Part shown: positions 1 through 9,269 of the stretch, piece after piece
How the letters are laid out: every line of letters starts with the position of its first letter
Position numbering within the stretch: position 1 is the first letter of the stretch
Assembly: GCF_000472445.1 (NCBI RefSeq)
Contig: NZ_AXAJ01000013.1
Location: forward strand, 62,001 to 126,000
Length of the DNA stretch: 64,000 nt
Origin: Burkholderia sp. WSM2230
Lineage (GTDB): Bacteria > Pseudomonadota > Gammaproteobacteria > Burkholderiales > Burkholderiaceae
Direction of reading: 5' to 3'
Position numbers and translations under genes: made by a program
Notes under the pieces: model-generated
Told to the model about the DNA's origin: nothing
Databases searched by the model: none
Seen by the model: only the letters and a program-made list of their open reading frames with translations

Positions 1-9
1 GTTTTCCAT
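1..9 (-). CDS. grpE: GrpE nucleotide exchange factor, first three codons only
   Basis: Reading leftward from position 9 the window ends with ATG GAA AAC, that is Met-Glu-Asn, which is how GrpE of Burkholderia begins as I remember it. GrpE is the nucleotide exchange factor of DnaK in the cytosolic heat-shock chaperone system. Only three codons are inside the window, so the identification rests on this start, on a consensus heat-shock promoter upstream (128-155) reading the same way, and on the neighbours hslR, hemH and hrcA, which accompany grpE in these bacteria. No strong ribosome binding site is visible before the ATG. Confidence 0.6.
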
Positions 10-384
10 GTCGCTGAAAGTCGTTAAAAATTTAAAAGCCAACGGCGGCGGCGCATGAGGCTGCCGCGATTTGTGCGTTGCAAAATTGCGACAAAAACTC
101 GGGCGCGCCCCCGCGTAACGGAACGGCAGATGGGGCCGCGAACGCCCATTTCAAGCGCGTCCCCTGAAATTTTCAAAGGGGCCGCGAGTCGCCGAAATGC
201 CCGGTTACAACCATTAGCGCGGCGCAAGCAGATTGAGATTGAGCGGCGCGAGCAAGTGACCTATGCTCCAGTTACGCGGCGGAAAAACCTCGTTAACCCT
301 AATCTGACGTAAGGCTTTCCGCTCCTTTGCAATTTCCACCTGGCTAGCTCGTTTCTTTCCTGCACCATCCCAGAAGGGGGTACC
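10..384. other. Intergenic region between grpE and a small rightward gene
   Basis: This stretch carries the grpE heat-shock promoter (128-155) and its roughly 110-base leader on the minus strand. On the plus strand it ends in the ribosome binding site (373-379) of the small gene at 385. Short open frames on both strands here have no good start context and match nothing I recognise. No CIRCE inverted repeat, the usual HrcA operator, is visible. Confidence 0.6.
128..155 (-). promoter_or_regulatory. Sigma-32 heat-shock promoter of grpE
   Basis: On the minus strand CTTGAAA lies at 149-155 and CCCCATCT at 128-135, separated by 13 bases. This is a full match to the sigma-32 (RpoH) consensus CTTGAAA-N11-16-CCCCATNT. 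It points at the grpE start at position 9, predicting transcription from about 120 and a leader of about 110 bases. Confidence 0.8.
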
Positions 385-546
385 GTGAAGCTGACCTTTG
401 CAATCTCGGTGGTCGCGCTGGTACTCGTTGCGGGCACCACGACCATCTGTATGTCCGGGGCGGTCAACGATCACACCACCGAATACGGCGGCGTGAACGC
501 GACCATGGAACAACTGTTCAATCCCCACCTGAAAATCTGTCGATAA
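385..546 (+). CDS. Small hypothetical secreted or membrane protein, 53 aa
   Basis: A GTG start is preceded at a suitable distance by a strong ribosome binding site (a run AAGGGGG at 373-379). The 53-residue product opens with Lys at position 2 and a hydrophobic stretch (about residues 4-22, with VVALVLVAG), followed by a short polar tail, so it looks like a signal peptide with a tiny mature part or a single-pass membrane protein. Two Cys are present, at about residues 22 and 52. Codon use is GC-rich at third positions, like the neighbouring genes. Its 3' end overlaps the 3' end of the convergent hslR by 29 bases. I do not recognise the family; it could be a chance frame, but the ribosome binding site argues for a real gene. 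Confidence 0.45.
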   Translation: MKLTFAISVVALVLVAGTTTICMSGAVNDHTTEYGGVNATMEQLFNPHLKICR

Positions 547-925
547 TGCGGCGGTCGCGCTTGGTCGGGCGGCCGTGCAACGTCTCGGCGGGCTCGCGAT
601 ACGTCTTGCGGCGTTCGTGTTCGGCCTGGCGCTTTTCGCGGCTTTCGTCGGTTTCCGAATAGAGCGTCTGCGCCACCGTAGCGGGCCCGCGTACGTCGCA
701 TACGCCCAGCACCTGCACCTGCCACACAAAGCGCTCGATCTCGATTTCCACGAGGTCGCCGACTCGCACGTCTTTGGCCGGCTTCACATTGGCCCCGCCA
801 ATGCGCACCCGGCCTTTTTCGACGGCATCCGCCGCCAGCGAGCGCGTCTTGAAGAAGCGCGCCGCCCAAAGCCATTTGTCGATGCGCAGCTTCGCGCCCG
901 GTTCGGTTGAGATCCTGTAATTCAT
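518..925 (-). CDS. hslR: Heat-shock protein 15, S4-domain ribosome-associated RNA-binding protein
   Basis: The 135-residue product has an N-terminal S4 RNA-binding domain (about residues 12-60, with LRIDKWLWAARFFKTR and the GRVRIGG turn) followed by a basic, charged C-terminal tail. This is the layout of Hsp15, which binds the free 50S subunit carrying a nascent chain and helps recycle stalled ribosomes. It follows hemH with an 8-base gap and probably shares its transcript; grpE and its sigma-32 promoter lie just beyond, which suits a heat-shock function. I chose the ATG at 925 (MNYRIS) rather than the TTG at 937, which would overlap the hemH stop codon. Length agrees with the E. coli protein (133 aa). 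Confidence 0.85.
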   Translation of the reverse strand: MNYRISTEPGAKLRIDKWLWAARFFKTRSLAADAVEKGRVRIGGANVKPAKDVRVGDLVEIEIERFVWQVQVLGVCDVRGPATVAQTLYSETDESREKRQAEHERRKTYREPAETLHGRPTKRDRRIIDRFSGGD

Positions 926-933
926 GAGTCTCG

Positions 934-2004
934 TCAAGCCGCTGTGTTATGCGGTACGGCGACCGCTTGCACCGGCCAGCCTTGCAGGTTCTGCGCGACG
1001 ATTTCGCCGAGCGCGGCAATCCACGCCTGCGACGCGTTCACGCAGGGAATGCGATGGAATTCCTTGCCGCCGGCATGCAGGAACTCATCGCGCACTTCCA
1101 TGCCGATTTCCTCGATGGTCTCGAGACAGTCGGCGGTAAAGCCCGGACAAAATACGTCAGCACGCCGCACGCCTGCCGCGCCCAACTCCTTCAACGTGGG
1201 CGCCGTGTAGGGCTGCAACCATTCGGCCTTGCCAAAACGCGACTGGAATGTGATGCGGCATTCAACCGGCGTCAACCCGAGCGCCTGCATGAGCAGCGCG
1301 CCGGTTGTCTGACACTGATCGTGATAAGGATCGCCGAGATCCAGCGTGCGTTTGGGCACGCCGTGAAAGCTCAATACCAGCTTGTCGCCCGCGGCAAAGT
1401 CGGGTTGGCCATGAAGATGCCAGTAATGATGCACCTGCGCGGCCAGTGCCGAGATATACGCGGGATGATCGGCATATTGGCGTACCGTACGGATTTCCGG
1501 CTGGTTGCGCATGCGCCTGAAGGCGGCGAAGGCGTCGTCGAAAGCTGTGGCCGTGGTCGACGATGAATATTGCGGATACATCGGCACTAGCAGCACCCGC
1601 TCGGCGCCCGCCAGCTTGAGCTGATTGAGCATGGCCGGAATGCCGGGCGTGCCGTAACGCATCGCGTAGTCCACGAGCACTGTGTAGTCGTTCAATTGCA
1701 GCAGGTGACGCAAGCCTTCGACCTGCTTTTCCGTATAGACGCGCAGCGGCGAGCCTTCCGGCATCCATACCGCCGCATATTTTTTCGCGGACGCTCGCCC
1801 GCGGAACGGCAGAATCAGCAAGCGCAGAATGATCTGCCACGCGAGCGCCGGAATCTCCACCACGCGCGGATCGGAGAGGAACTGTGCGAGATAGCGGCGA
1901 ACCGCGCGCGGCGTGGGCGCGTCGGGCGTGCCGAGATTGATCAGCAGCACGGCAACACGGTGCGACGTGGCGTTCTGCGAAGGCCGCTCGAGATCGAAGC
2001 GCAT
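934..2004 (-). CDS. hemH: Ferrochelatase
   Basis: Inserts ferrous iron into protoporphyrin IX, the last step of protoheme synthesis. The 356-residue protein has the N-terminal LLINLGTP motif (about 20-27), the catalytic His in LSFHGVPKR (His214), and the family signature with FQSRFG followed by WLQPYT. Length is typical of proteobacterial HemH. An in-frame extension upstream exists, but MRFDLERPSQ at 2004 is the better start because the family begins close to the LGTP motif. It sits between hrcA (169 bases upstream) and hslR on the same strand. A small GC-rich inverted repeat (2020-2036) precedes it with no T-tract. Confidence 0.95.
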   Translation of the reverse strand: MRFDLERPSQNATSHRVAVLLINLGTPDAPTPRAVRRYLAQFLSDPRVVEIPALAWQIILRLLILPFRGRASAKKYAAVWMPEGSPLRVYTEKQVEGLRHLLQLNDYTVLVDYAMRYGTPGIPAMLNQLKLAGAERVLLVPMYPQYSSSTTATAFDDAFAAFRRMRNQPEIRTVRQYADHPAYISALAAQVHHYWHLHGQPDFAAGDKLVLSFHGVPKRTLDLGDPYHDQCQTTGALLMQALGLTPVECRITFQSRFGKAEWLQPYTAPTLKELGAAGVRRADVFCPGFTADCLETIEEIGMEVRDEFLHAGGKEFHRIPCVNASQAWIAALGEIVAQNLQGWPVQAVAVPHNTAA

Positions 2005-2172
2005 AGGCTGGCAGAGGTGCCCCGCTTGAGGCGGGGAATGGAACGGGGTGGATTCATTATAGCGGCGCGCCTTGCGGCCGCACGCCCCAGGCGCCCCTGG
2101 CCGTTCGGCCAATTGGCAAGCGGCGCGCGCTCGCGCATGATGTGCCGCATCGACCGCCGCGGCAATCGGGCG

Positions 2173-3192
2173 CTACTGCTGACTGAGCGTCAGGGAAAGC
2201 AGTCTCGCGGTGATGTCCACGATCGGGATGACCCGGTTGTAGGCCATTCGCGTGGGGCCGATCACGCCGAGCGTGCCGACAATCTTGCCGTTCACTTCGT
2301 ACGGCGCGGTGACGACGCTCATTTCCTCTATAGGTACGAGGTTGGACTCGCCGCCTATGAAGATCTGCACGCCGGCGGCATGACTCGACACATCCAGCAA
2401 CTGAAGGAGGCTCGTCTTTTGGTCGAACACATCGAACAGCTTGCGCAGGCGCGCCATGTCCGACGAAAGATCGGCAACCTCCAGCAGGTTGCGCTCGCCC
2501 GAAATCAGCACCGTTTCGCCGGTGTCCGACTCGTCCGTGCTCGCGGTGACGGCCGCGTGCATGAGCGTAGTCATGTCGCCGCGCAGCTGGTCGATTTCTT
2601 CGCGCAGGCGGCGCCGCACTTCGTCGAAAGAAAGGCCTGCGAAGTGAGCGTTGATGTAGTTGGACGCCTCGACCAGCTCCGACGGCGAAAAGTCGCGCTG
2701 GGTCGCCATCATGCGGTTCTGCACGTCGCCTTCCGGCGTCACGATGATGAGCAGAATGCGCTTGTCGGACAGCCGCATGAATTCGATCTGCTTGAACACG
2801 TGGCTGCGCCGCGGCGTAAGCACCACACCGGCGAACTGCGACAGATTCGAGAGCACGCTCGCCGCCGCGGCGACGATTTTCTGCGGCTCGCCGGCCTGCA
2901 GCGTAGTCTTGACAGTGCGCGTGACCGCCTCTTCGTCAGCCGCCGATTCGACCGTCAGCATGGTGTCCACGAAGAGCCGGTAACCGCGCGGCGTGGGAAT
3001 GCGGCCGGCCGAAGTATGCGGACTGATCACAAGCCCCAGATCCTCGAGATCCGACATGACGTTGCGGATGGTTGCCGGGCTCAGTTCCAGGCCGGAATAG
3101 CGCGACAACGTGCGCGAGCCGACCGGCTGACCTTCGGCAATGTAGCGCTCGATCAGGGTTTTCAGGAGGGTCTGTGCACGAGGATCTAGCAT
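2173..3192 (-). CDS. hrcA: Heat-inducible transcription repressor HrcA
   Basis: HrcA represses groE-type heat-shock genes by binding CIRCE operators and is kept active by GroEL. The 339-residue protein has an N-terminal winged-helix domain (about 1-75; SPATIRNVMSDLEDLGL is the recognition region, then SAGRIPTPRGYR), followed by the GAF-like and dimerisation regions typical of the family. The start MLDPRAQTLL at 3192 agrees with homologues. No ribosome binding site is seen; instead a TAAAAT hexamer lies at 3201-3206, so the mRNA may be leaderless or nearly so. It is divergent from nadK. No CIRCE element was found near it, so its targets are elsewhere. Confidence 0.93.
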   Translation of the reverse strand: MLDPRAQTLLKTLIERYIAEGQPVGSRTLSRYSGLELSPATIRNVMSDLEDLGLVISPHTSAGRIPTPRGYRLFVDTMLTVESAADEEAVTRTVKTTLQAGEPQKIVAAAASVLSNLSQFAGVVLTPRRSHVFKQIEFMRLSDKRILLIIVTPEGDVQNRMMATQRDFSPSELVEASNYINAHFAGLSFDEVRRRLREEIDQLRGDMTTLMHAAVTASTDESDTGETVLISGERNLLEVADLSSDMARLRKLFDVFDQKTSLLQLLDVSSHAAGVQIFIGGESNLVPIEEMSVVTAPYEVNGKIVGTLGVIGPTRMAYNRVIPIVDITARLLSLTLSQQ

Positions 3193-3450
3193 GGCGAAAA
3201 ATTTTAGCTCAATGATGCGACTACCGCGAGCGCCAACCGCGCCCATCGTCCACGGGTTTTCAACCGCCCGGCGGGACCGCGCCTTGCGCTCGTTTCAGGG
3301 CCTCGCGCAGCAGTTTGCCCTACGCGCATGTCATCAAGGCTTCACCATTCTAACGATAATCCCGAACTGCGCTCACGGCCTGCTGCTGCCGGCCGGCCGC
3401 CGGGTTCGGGCGCGGTTCTTTTCAGGCCCTACCTATGGTGTAATGCCGGC

Positions 3451-4353
3451 ATGCAAGTAACCAGCCAGTTCAAGACCGTGGCGCTCGTCGGGCGCAACAA
3501 TACGCCGGGCATCCGCGAGCCCCTGACCGCGCTCGCCTCGTGCATCGCGAAGCGCGGCTTCGAAGTCGTATTCGAAGCCGACACGGCAGCGGAAATCGGC
3601 GTGACCGACTATCCGGCGCTGCGCCCTGCCGAGATCGGCGCGCGCGCCGACGTGGCGATCGTGCTCGGCGGCGACGGCACGATGCTCGGCATCGGCCGTC
3701 AACTGGCGCCGTACCGCACGCCGCTCATCGGCATCAACCACGGCCGGCTGGGCTTCATTACCGACATTCCGATCTCCCACATGAGCGAGATCGTGCCGCA
3801 AATGCTGGCGGGCAACTTCGAGCGCGAGGAGCGGGTGCTGCTCGAAGCGCGCATCATGCGCCAGGGCAATCCGATCTACCACGCGCTGGCCTTCAACGAC
3901 GTCGTGGTCAACCGCAGCGGTTTTTCGGGCATGGCGGAACTGCATGTTTCGGTGGACGGCCGCTTCATGTACAACCAGCGCTCCGACGGGCTGATCGTCG
4001 CCACGCCTACCGGCTCGACCGCCTACGCGCTCTCTTCGCAAGGGCCGATTCTGCATCCGCAATTGCAGGGCATCGTGCTCGTGCCGATCGCCCCGCATGC
4101 GCTGTCGAACCGCCCCATCGTGCTGCCGGACGACTCCAAGGTCAGCATCCAGATCGTTTCGGGGCGCGAGGTCAACGTCAATTTCGACATGCAGTCGTTC
4201 ACGTCGCTCGAACTGAACGACGCAATCGAAGTGCGCCGCTCGCGTCATACAGTTCCGATGCTGCATCCGGTCGGCTACAGCTATTACGCAACGCTGCGCA
4301 AGAAGCTCCACTGGAACGAATACCCGTCACACGAGGAAGACGCCAAGCCCTGA
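3451..4353 (+). CDS. nadK: NAD kinase
   Basis: Phosphorylates NAD to NADP with ATP or polyphosphate, supplying cytosolic NADP. The 300-residue protein has the diagnostic GGDGT motif at residues 73-77, a downstream FNDVVV segment (family NE/D motif region) and the TPTGSTAYALSSQGPI glycine-rich motif, all in the usual order. Length fits NadK. I chose the start MQVTSQFKTV because an upstream extension is rich in Arg/Pro and not part of the family. There is no ribosome binding site directly before the ATG; TATGGT (3434-3439) could be a minus-10 box, suggesting a very short leader. recN follows 81 bases downstream, as in many proteobacteria. Confidence 0.95.
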   Translation: MQVTSQFKTVALVGRNNTPGIREPLTALASCIAKRGFEVVFEADTAAEIGVTDYPALRPAEIGARADVAIVLGGDGTMLGIGRQLAPYRTPLIGINHGRLGFITDIPISHMSEIVPQMLAGNFEREERVLLEARIMRQGNPIYHALAFNDVVVNRSGFSGMAELHVSVDGRFMYNQRSDGLIVATPTGSTAYALSSQGPILHPQLQGIVLVPIAPHALSNRPIVLPDDSKVSIQIVSGREVNVNFDMQSFTSLELNDAIEVRRSRHTVPMLHPVGYSYYATLRKKLHWNEYPSHEEDAKP

Positions 4354-4434
4354 CCGGCGGGAAGCCGGAACGCAGGCGCCGCTCGTGAAACCCGCGCTCC
4401 TGAAACCCGAATACCAAGCTCACAGACGACTTCC

Positions 4435-6105
4435 ATGCTTCGCCACCTCTCGATACGCGACTTCGTCATCGTCGCCGCGCTCGACCTCGAATTCGACAGC
4501 GGCTTCACTGTTTTCTCCGGCGAGACCGGCGCCGGCAAGTCGATCCTGATCGACGCACTGGCGCTCGCGCTGGGCGCGCGCGCCGACGCGAGCGTCGTGC
4601 GGACCGGCGAAAGCCGCGCCGACATCACCGCCGAATTCGACACGCACGCGCACGTGGACCAGTGGCTCGACGAACAGGCGCTGAGCGCCTCTGCCGCGGA
4701 CGGCCAGCACGGCGGCACGGTGATGCTGCGCCGCGTGGTGGACGCGAACGGCCGCTCGCGCGCTTTCATCAACGGCACGGCGGCAACTCTCGCGCAACTG
4801 CGCGAGGTTGGCGAAATGCTGGTGGATATTCACGGCCAGCACGCGCACCAGTTGCTGATGAGGCCGGACGCGCAGCGCGAGCTGTTCGACACCCACGCGG
4901 GGCTCACCGAACTTTCCACGAGCGTCACGCGCGCGTGGCGCACATGGCGCGAGAAGGTGCAGGCGGTCGAGCATGCGCAAACGCGCGACCGCGAGTTGCA
5001 GCTGGAACGCGAGCGGCTCGCCTGGCAGCTTGCCGAACTGGACAAGCTCGCGCCGCAGCCTGGCGAATGGGAAGAGGTCAACGCGGAGCACCGGCGCCTC
5101 TCGCATTCGGCCAATCTGATAGACGGCGTGCAGGGCGCGCTCAATGCGCTCTCCGAATCGGATGAGGCGATGATCACGCATCTTGCGTCGATCGTCTCGA
5201 AAGTGCGCGACCTCGCGGAAATCGATCCGGCCTTGAACGATGTGCTGGCCGCGCTCGAACCCGCCGAGATTCAACTGCAGGAAGCCGCGTATTCGCTGAG
5301 CCATTACGCACAGAAGCTCGAACTCGACCCGGACCGGCTCGCGCAAGTCGAAAAGCGCCTCGACGCGCTGCATTCGGCGGCACGCAAGTTCCGCCTGCAG
5401 CCGGAAACGCTGCCCGAGGAACACGAAACACGGCGCGCGCAACTTGCCGCGCTCGACGCCGCCGCGGACCTCGACAGCCTGCACGCAGCCGAAGCCAGGG
5501 CGCGCGAGGACTTCCTCGCTGAAGCGAAGAAGCTTTCCAAGGCGCGCGCCAAGGCCGGCAAGGCGCTCGGCGCCGCGGTCACGACGGGCATGCAGGAACT
5601 GTCGATGAAAGGCGGCAGCTTCGAGGTGGCGCTCGTGCCCTTGCCCGAAGGCGGCGCGCATGGACTGGAGCAGGTCGAGTTCCGCGTCGCCGGTCATGCG
5701 GGCGTGCCGCTGCGGCCGCTCGCGAAAGTCGCGTCGGGCGGCGAACTGGCGCGTATCAGCCTCGCGCTCGCTGTGATCGCGAGTGCCGCGAGTCCGACGC
5801 CCACGCTGATCTTCGACGAAGTGGATACGGGAATCGGAGGCGGCGTCGCCGAGGTAGTCGGACGGCTGTTACATCAGCTCGGCGAGGCGCGCCAGGTGCT
5901 TTGCGTGACGCACTTGCCGCAGGTCGCGGCGCGCGGCGACCATCATTTCCAGGTCGCCAAAGCCGGCAATGGCCAGGGCGGCACCGTGAGCAGCGTGGTT
6001 TCGCTCGACAAGGCAAGCCGCGTGGAAGAAGTCGCGCGGATGCTGGGCGGCCTGGAGATCACGCCGACCACGCGCAAGCACGCGAAGGAAATGCTGGCGG
6101 CTTGA
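4435..6105 (+). CDS. recN: DNA repair protein RecN
   Basis: RecN is an SMC-like ATPase that acts early in recombinational repair of double-strand breaks, in the cytosol on DNA. The 556-residue protein has a Walker A motif (GETGAGKS, residues 29-36), a central coiled-coil region rich in Glu, Arg, Ala and Leu, a signature region (VASGGELARISLALAV) and the Walker B stretch TLIFDEVDTGIGG, with a final TTRKHAKEML segment. Length equals the E. coli protein (553 aa). It follows nadK on the same strand and is convergent with glnE. No LexA box was identified in the 81-base gap. Confidence 0.95.
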   Translation: MLRHLSIRDFVIVAALDLEFDSGFTVFSGETGAGKSILIDALALALGARADASVVRTGESRADITAEFDTHAHVDQWLDEQALSASAADGQHGGTVMLRRVVDANGRSRAFINGTAATLAQLREVGEMLVDIHGQHAHQLLMRPDAQRELFDTHAGLTELSTSVTRAWRTWREKVQAVEHAQTRDRELQLERERLAWQLAELDKLAPQPGEWEEVNAEHRRLSHSANLIDGVQGALNALSESDEAMITHLASIVSKVRDLAEIDPALNDVLAALEPAEIQLQEAAYSLSHYAQKLELDPDRLAQVEKRLDALHSAARKFRLQPETLPEEHETRRAQLAALDAAADLDSLHAAEARAREDFLAEAKKLSKARAKAGKALGAAVTTGMQELSMKGGSFEVALVPLPEGGAHGLEQVEFRVAGHAGVPLRPLAKVASGGELARISLALAVIASAASPTPTLIFDEVDTGIGGGVAEVVGRLLHQLGEARQVLCVTHLPQVAARGDHHFQVAKAGNGQGGTVSSVVSLDKASRVEEVARMLGGLEITPTTRKHAKEMLAA

Positions 6106-6277
6106 AGACAGCGCGAACTGCGCTTCGAGGCCGGCCGGTTCCGCTGGACTTGTCACTGGCCGCTCGTGATCTCAGGTGCTTTGCACTCGCACGTGCGTAG
6201 CCGGCAGCGCCGTCCGCAAAACGCAGTAGCTGGTCGCCAGATTGGCCGCAGCAACCGCGCGCGGACATCCAGCGCCG

Positions 6278-9076
6278 TCATCCTTCGCCAAACACCCGCT
6301 CCCAAAGCCCGAGCACGGCATCGCGCTCGTCTGCGACCAGCGCCGGTTCCACACGCGCCTTCTCCATTCCATCGAGCCGCAGCTTGTGCTGCAGCTTCCG
6401 GTAAGTGCGATAGGCGGCGCCGACCGTTTCCGCTTCGGCCTCGCTCATCAGCCCGAGGCGCGACACTTCGCGCAGCAGCGCAATGTTCCCGGTATTGCGG
6501 ATCAGCTCAGGGTCGCGCGCCGCGTGCAACAGCACCCAGTACTGCACGGCGAACTCAATATCGACCATGCCGCCGCGATCATGCTTCAGGTCAAACAGCG
6601 TCGTATGGTTCGGATGCCCCGCGCCGACGCGCTCGCGCATCTCGACAATCTCGCGCGCCAGTTGCGCGGCATCGCGCGGCGTCGTCAGCACCTGCTCGCG
6701 GATCGCCTCGAACTGCGCGCCGATCTGCGCGTCGCCGGCGCAGTAGCGCGCGCGCGTCAGCGCCTGGTGCTCCCACACCCACGCGGTGTTGGCCGCATCG
6801 CCCTCGCGCAGCTGATAACGGCGGAACGCGTCGAGATCGGTGACGAGCAGGCCCGACTCGCCGTTCGGCCGCAAGCGCAGGTCGATGTCGAACAAGGTTC
6901 CCGCGCCGGTCGCGGTCGTGAGCCATGTGATCAGCCGGCGCGTGTAGGTGGAATAGATATCCGAAGCGGCGTCGTCCGGGTCGTCGTAGAGAAAGATCAC
7001 GTCGAGGTCCGACGCGTAACCCAGCTCCTTGCCGCCCAGCTTGCCGTAGGCGATCACCGCAAAGCGCGGCGCGGCGCGATGACGCTTCGGCAACTGGTTC
7101 CACACGGCCTCGAGCGTGACGTCGAGCACCACGTCGGCGAGTTCGGACAGGCGGTCGCTCACGTGCTCGACGCTGAGCTTGCCCGCGAGGTCGATCAGCA
7201 GGATACGGAACACTTCGGCCTGATGCGCGTGGCGCAGCAGGTCCATCTGCTGCTCGACGCCGTCCGCCGCGGCAAGCCGCGAGCGCAGCGTGCGCTTGAA
7301 CTCCGGCCAGTCGAATGGAGTGTTGAGCGCTTCGTCGTCGAGCAGTTCGTCGAGCAGTTGCGGATGGCGGATCAGATAACCCGCCGCCCAGCGTGACGCG
7401 CTCAGCACCGACAGCACACGATGCAGCGCTTGCGGATATTCGGTCAGCAGCGCAAGGTACGCACCGCGCCGGCCCACCGCTTCGAGCAGATCAAAGAGAC
7501 GCGCAAGCGTATCGCCGCGCCGCTCGGGCGGCTCCAACGTGCGCGCGGCTTCGAGCGCGCGCTGCGCGACGATGTCGAAGCGCTGGCGGCTGCGCTCGGC
7601 GAGCCCCGCATAGCGCGACGATTGCCAGACGCCGCGCAACCGCGCGAGCAGATCGGCGGGCTCGGCCACGCCCAGTTCGACGAGACGCGCGCGCAACGCT
7701 TCTTCCGCGCTGTCGTCCGCGAGCGCGCTGCTCCACACCCACACCGCCGCGCCGTCTTCGGGCGCGCCGCAGCCGTCGCGGCCGCTCACCTTGTCGGCGA
7801 AAATCTGGTCGAACTGCTGCTCCACGAACTCGCGATAGGCATCGAGCCGCTCCATCAGCATCGGATAGTCGTCGCAACCCATTGCCCGCGCGAGCGCCGC
7901 GCGTTCTTCGGGATCGACCGGCATGGCATGCGTCTGCGCGTCGTTGCGGTATTGCAGCCGGTGTTCGAGCTCGCGCAAAAAACGATATGCCTGCGAGAGC
8001 TTCTCGCAGACCGACGTGTCGATCAGCCCGTGCGCCGCGGCGTGCCGCAATACGGCGAGCGTCGGGCGCACCCGAAAGCCGGCGTCCTGGCCGCCGCGAA
8101 TCAGCTGGAACACCTGCGCGCTGAATTCGATTTCGCGGATGCCGCCGCGCCCGAGCTTGATGTCGTCGGCCTTATCCGGGCGCATCGACGCACGACGCTG
8201 CGCTTCCTGGCGAATCTGCAGATGCAGCGCGCGAATTGCGCTGATCACGCCGAAGTCGAGATAGCGGCGATAGACGAACGGCGTGACGATCGCATCCAGC
8301 TGTTTCTGCAAGCGCTGCGCCGACTCGCTCGCGCCTTCGGAAACAAGCCGTCCTTTGATCCACGCATAGCGCTCCCATTCGCGGCCTTGCACGTAGAAAT
8401 ATTCCTCGAGCATGCCGAGACTGCAAACCAGCGGTCCCGAATCGCCGTTCGGCCGCAAGCGCATGTCGACGCGAAACACGTAGCCGTCGGCGGTCACCTC
8501 GGCGAGCGCGCCGATCAGGCGCTTGCCGAGACGCGTGAAAAAGTCCTGGGTGGCGATTGGCGCGCGCTGGCCGCCCGCCGTCTCGCCGTCCTCTTCATAA
8601 ATAAAGATCAGGTCGATGTCCGACGACACATTGAGCTCGCGCCCGCCGAGCTTGCCCATGCCGACTACCCCCAGCGTGAGCCGCTCGCCCTGCGGGCCGC
8701 GCGGCTCGCCAAAGAGCGCTTCGAGCTCGGCGGAAAGCACGGCCAGCGAGCGCTGGATCGCCGTCTCCGCGAGATCGGTCATCGCGCCGGTGACTTCGGC
8801 GACGTCCGCCTGGCCGGCCAGATCGCGTTCCATCACCGCGCAGAAAACCTCGGTGCGCAACTGGCGCAGCGCACGTTTGAGTGCATCCTCGCTCAATGGC
8901 GCGCCCGGACCGCCGGCCGCTTGAGCACAGAGTGCGTCGAAGCGCGCATCGATGCGCTCGCGCGTCAGAGGCCCGGACGCAAGCTCCGCCACCTGCGCGA
9001 CGAGTTGCGGACGGGCCGCCACGGCGCGCGCCGCGTAATGCGAATAGCTGGAACTCAGGAGTGTGGCGTGAGTCAT
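6278..9076 (-). CDS. glnE: Glutamine synthetase adenylyltransferase/deadenylylase
   Basis: Bifunctional regulator that adds AMP to, and removes it from, glutamine synthetase in response to PII and glutamine. The 932-residue product has two nucleotidyltransferase domains: an N-terminal adenylyl-removing domain with GKLGGRELNVSSDIDL (metal-binding Asp153 and Asp155) and a C-terminal adenylyltransferase domain with GKLGGKELGYASDLDV near residue 690. The order and length match GlnE (946 aa in E. coli). Start MTHATLLSSS at 9076; a longer in-frame extension runs into the region between the divergent genes. It is divergent from yhdP (193-base gap) and convergent with recN. Confidence 0.96.
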   Translation of the reverse strand: MTHATLLSSSYSHYAARAVAARPQLVAQVAELASGPLTRERIDARFDALCAQAAGGPGAPLSEDALKRALRQLRTEVFCAVMERDLAGQADVAEVTGAMTDLAETAIQRSLAVLSAELEALFGEPRGPQGERLTLGVVGMGKLGGRELNVSSDIDLIFIYEEDGETAGGQRAPIATQDFFTRLGKRLIGALAEVTADGYVFRVDMRLRPNGDSGPLVCSLGMLEEYFYVQGREWERYAWIKGRLVSEGASESAQRLQKQLDAIVTPFVYRRYLDFGVISAIRALHLQIRQEAQRRASMRPDKADDIKLGRGGIREIEFSAQVFQLIRGGQDAGFRVRPTLAVLRHAAAHGLIDTSVCEKLSQAYRFLRELEHRLQYRNDAQTHAMPVDPEERAALARAMGCDDYPMLMERLDAYREFVEQQFDQIFADKVSGRDGCGAPEDGAAVWVWSSALADDSAEEALRARLVELGVAEPADLLARLRGVWQSSRYAGLAERSRQRFDIVAQRALEAARTLEPPERRGDTLARLFDLLEAVGRRGAYLALLTEYPQALHRVLSVLSASRWAAGYLIRHPQLLDELLDDEALNTPFDWPEFKRTLRSRLAAADGVEQQMDLLRHAHQAEVFRILLIDLAGKLSVEHVSDRLSELADVVLDVTLEAVWNQLPKRHRAAPRFAVIAYGKLGGKELGYASDLDVIFLYDDPDDAASDIYSTYTRRLITWLTTATGAGTLFDIDLRLRPNGESGLLVTDLDAFRRYQLREGDAANTAWVWEHQALTRARYCAGDAQIGAQFEAIREQVLTTPRDAAQLAREIVEMRERVGAGHPNHTTLFDLKHDRGGMVDIEFAVQYWVLLHAARDPELIRNTGNIALLREVSRLGLMSEAEAETVGAAYRTYRKLQHKLRLDGMEKARVEPALVADERDAVLGLWERVFGEG

Positions 9077-9269
9077 CAAAGATCTGGCTCGCTCGTTGCT
9101 TGAATGGCATGAACCGGGATCACCGGCTCGTCGCATGACGACTTGCGGCACCGACACGGGCCGCGCGGCGGCGCGCAGACAGGCTTCTCAGGAAGTCATG
9201 TCGACGCTTTCCTGTGTGTTACATTTCGTCGTTAACTCGCAAAACTACCATACGCCCACCCGCCGCAGC

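Noticed and set aside
2020..2036. GC-rich hairpin before hemH as a terminator of hrcA
   Set aside because: There is no T-tract on either strand and it is immediately followed by the hemH start; no function can be given.
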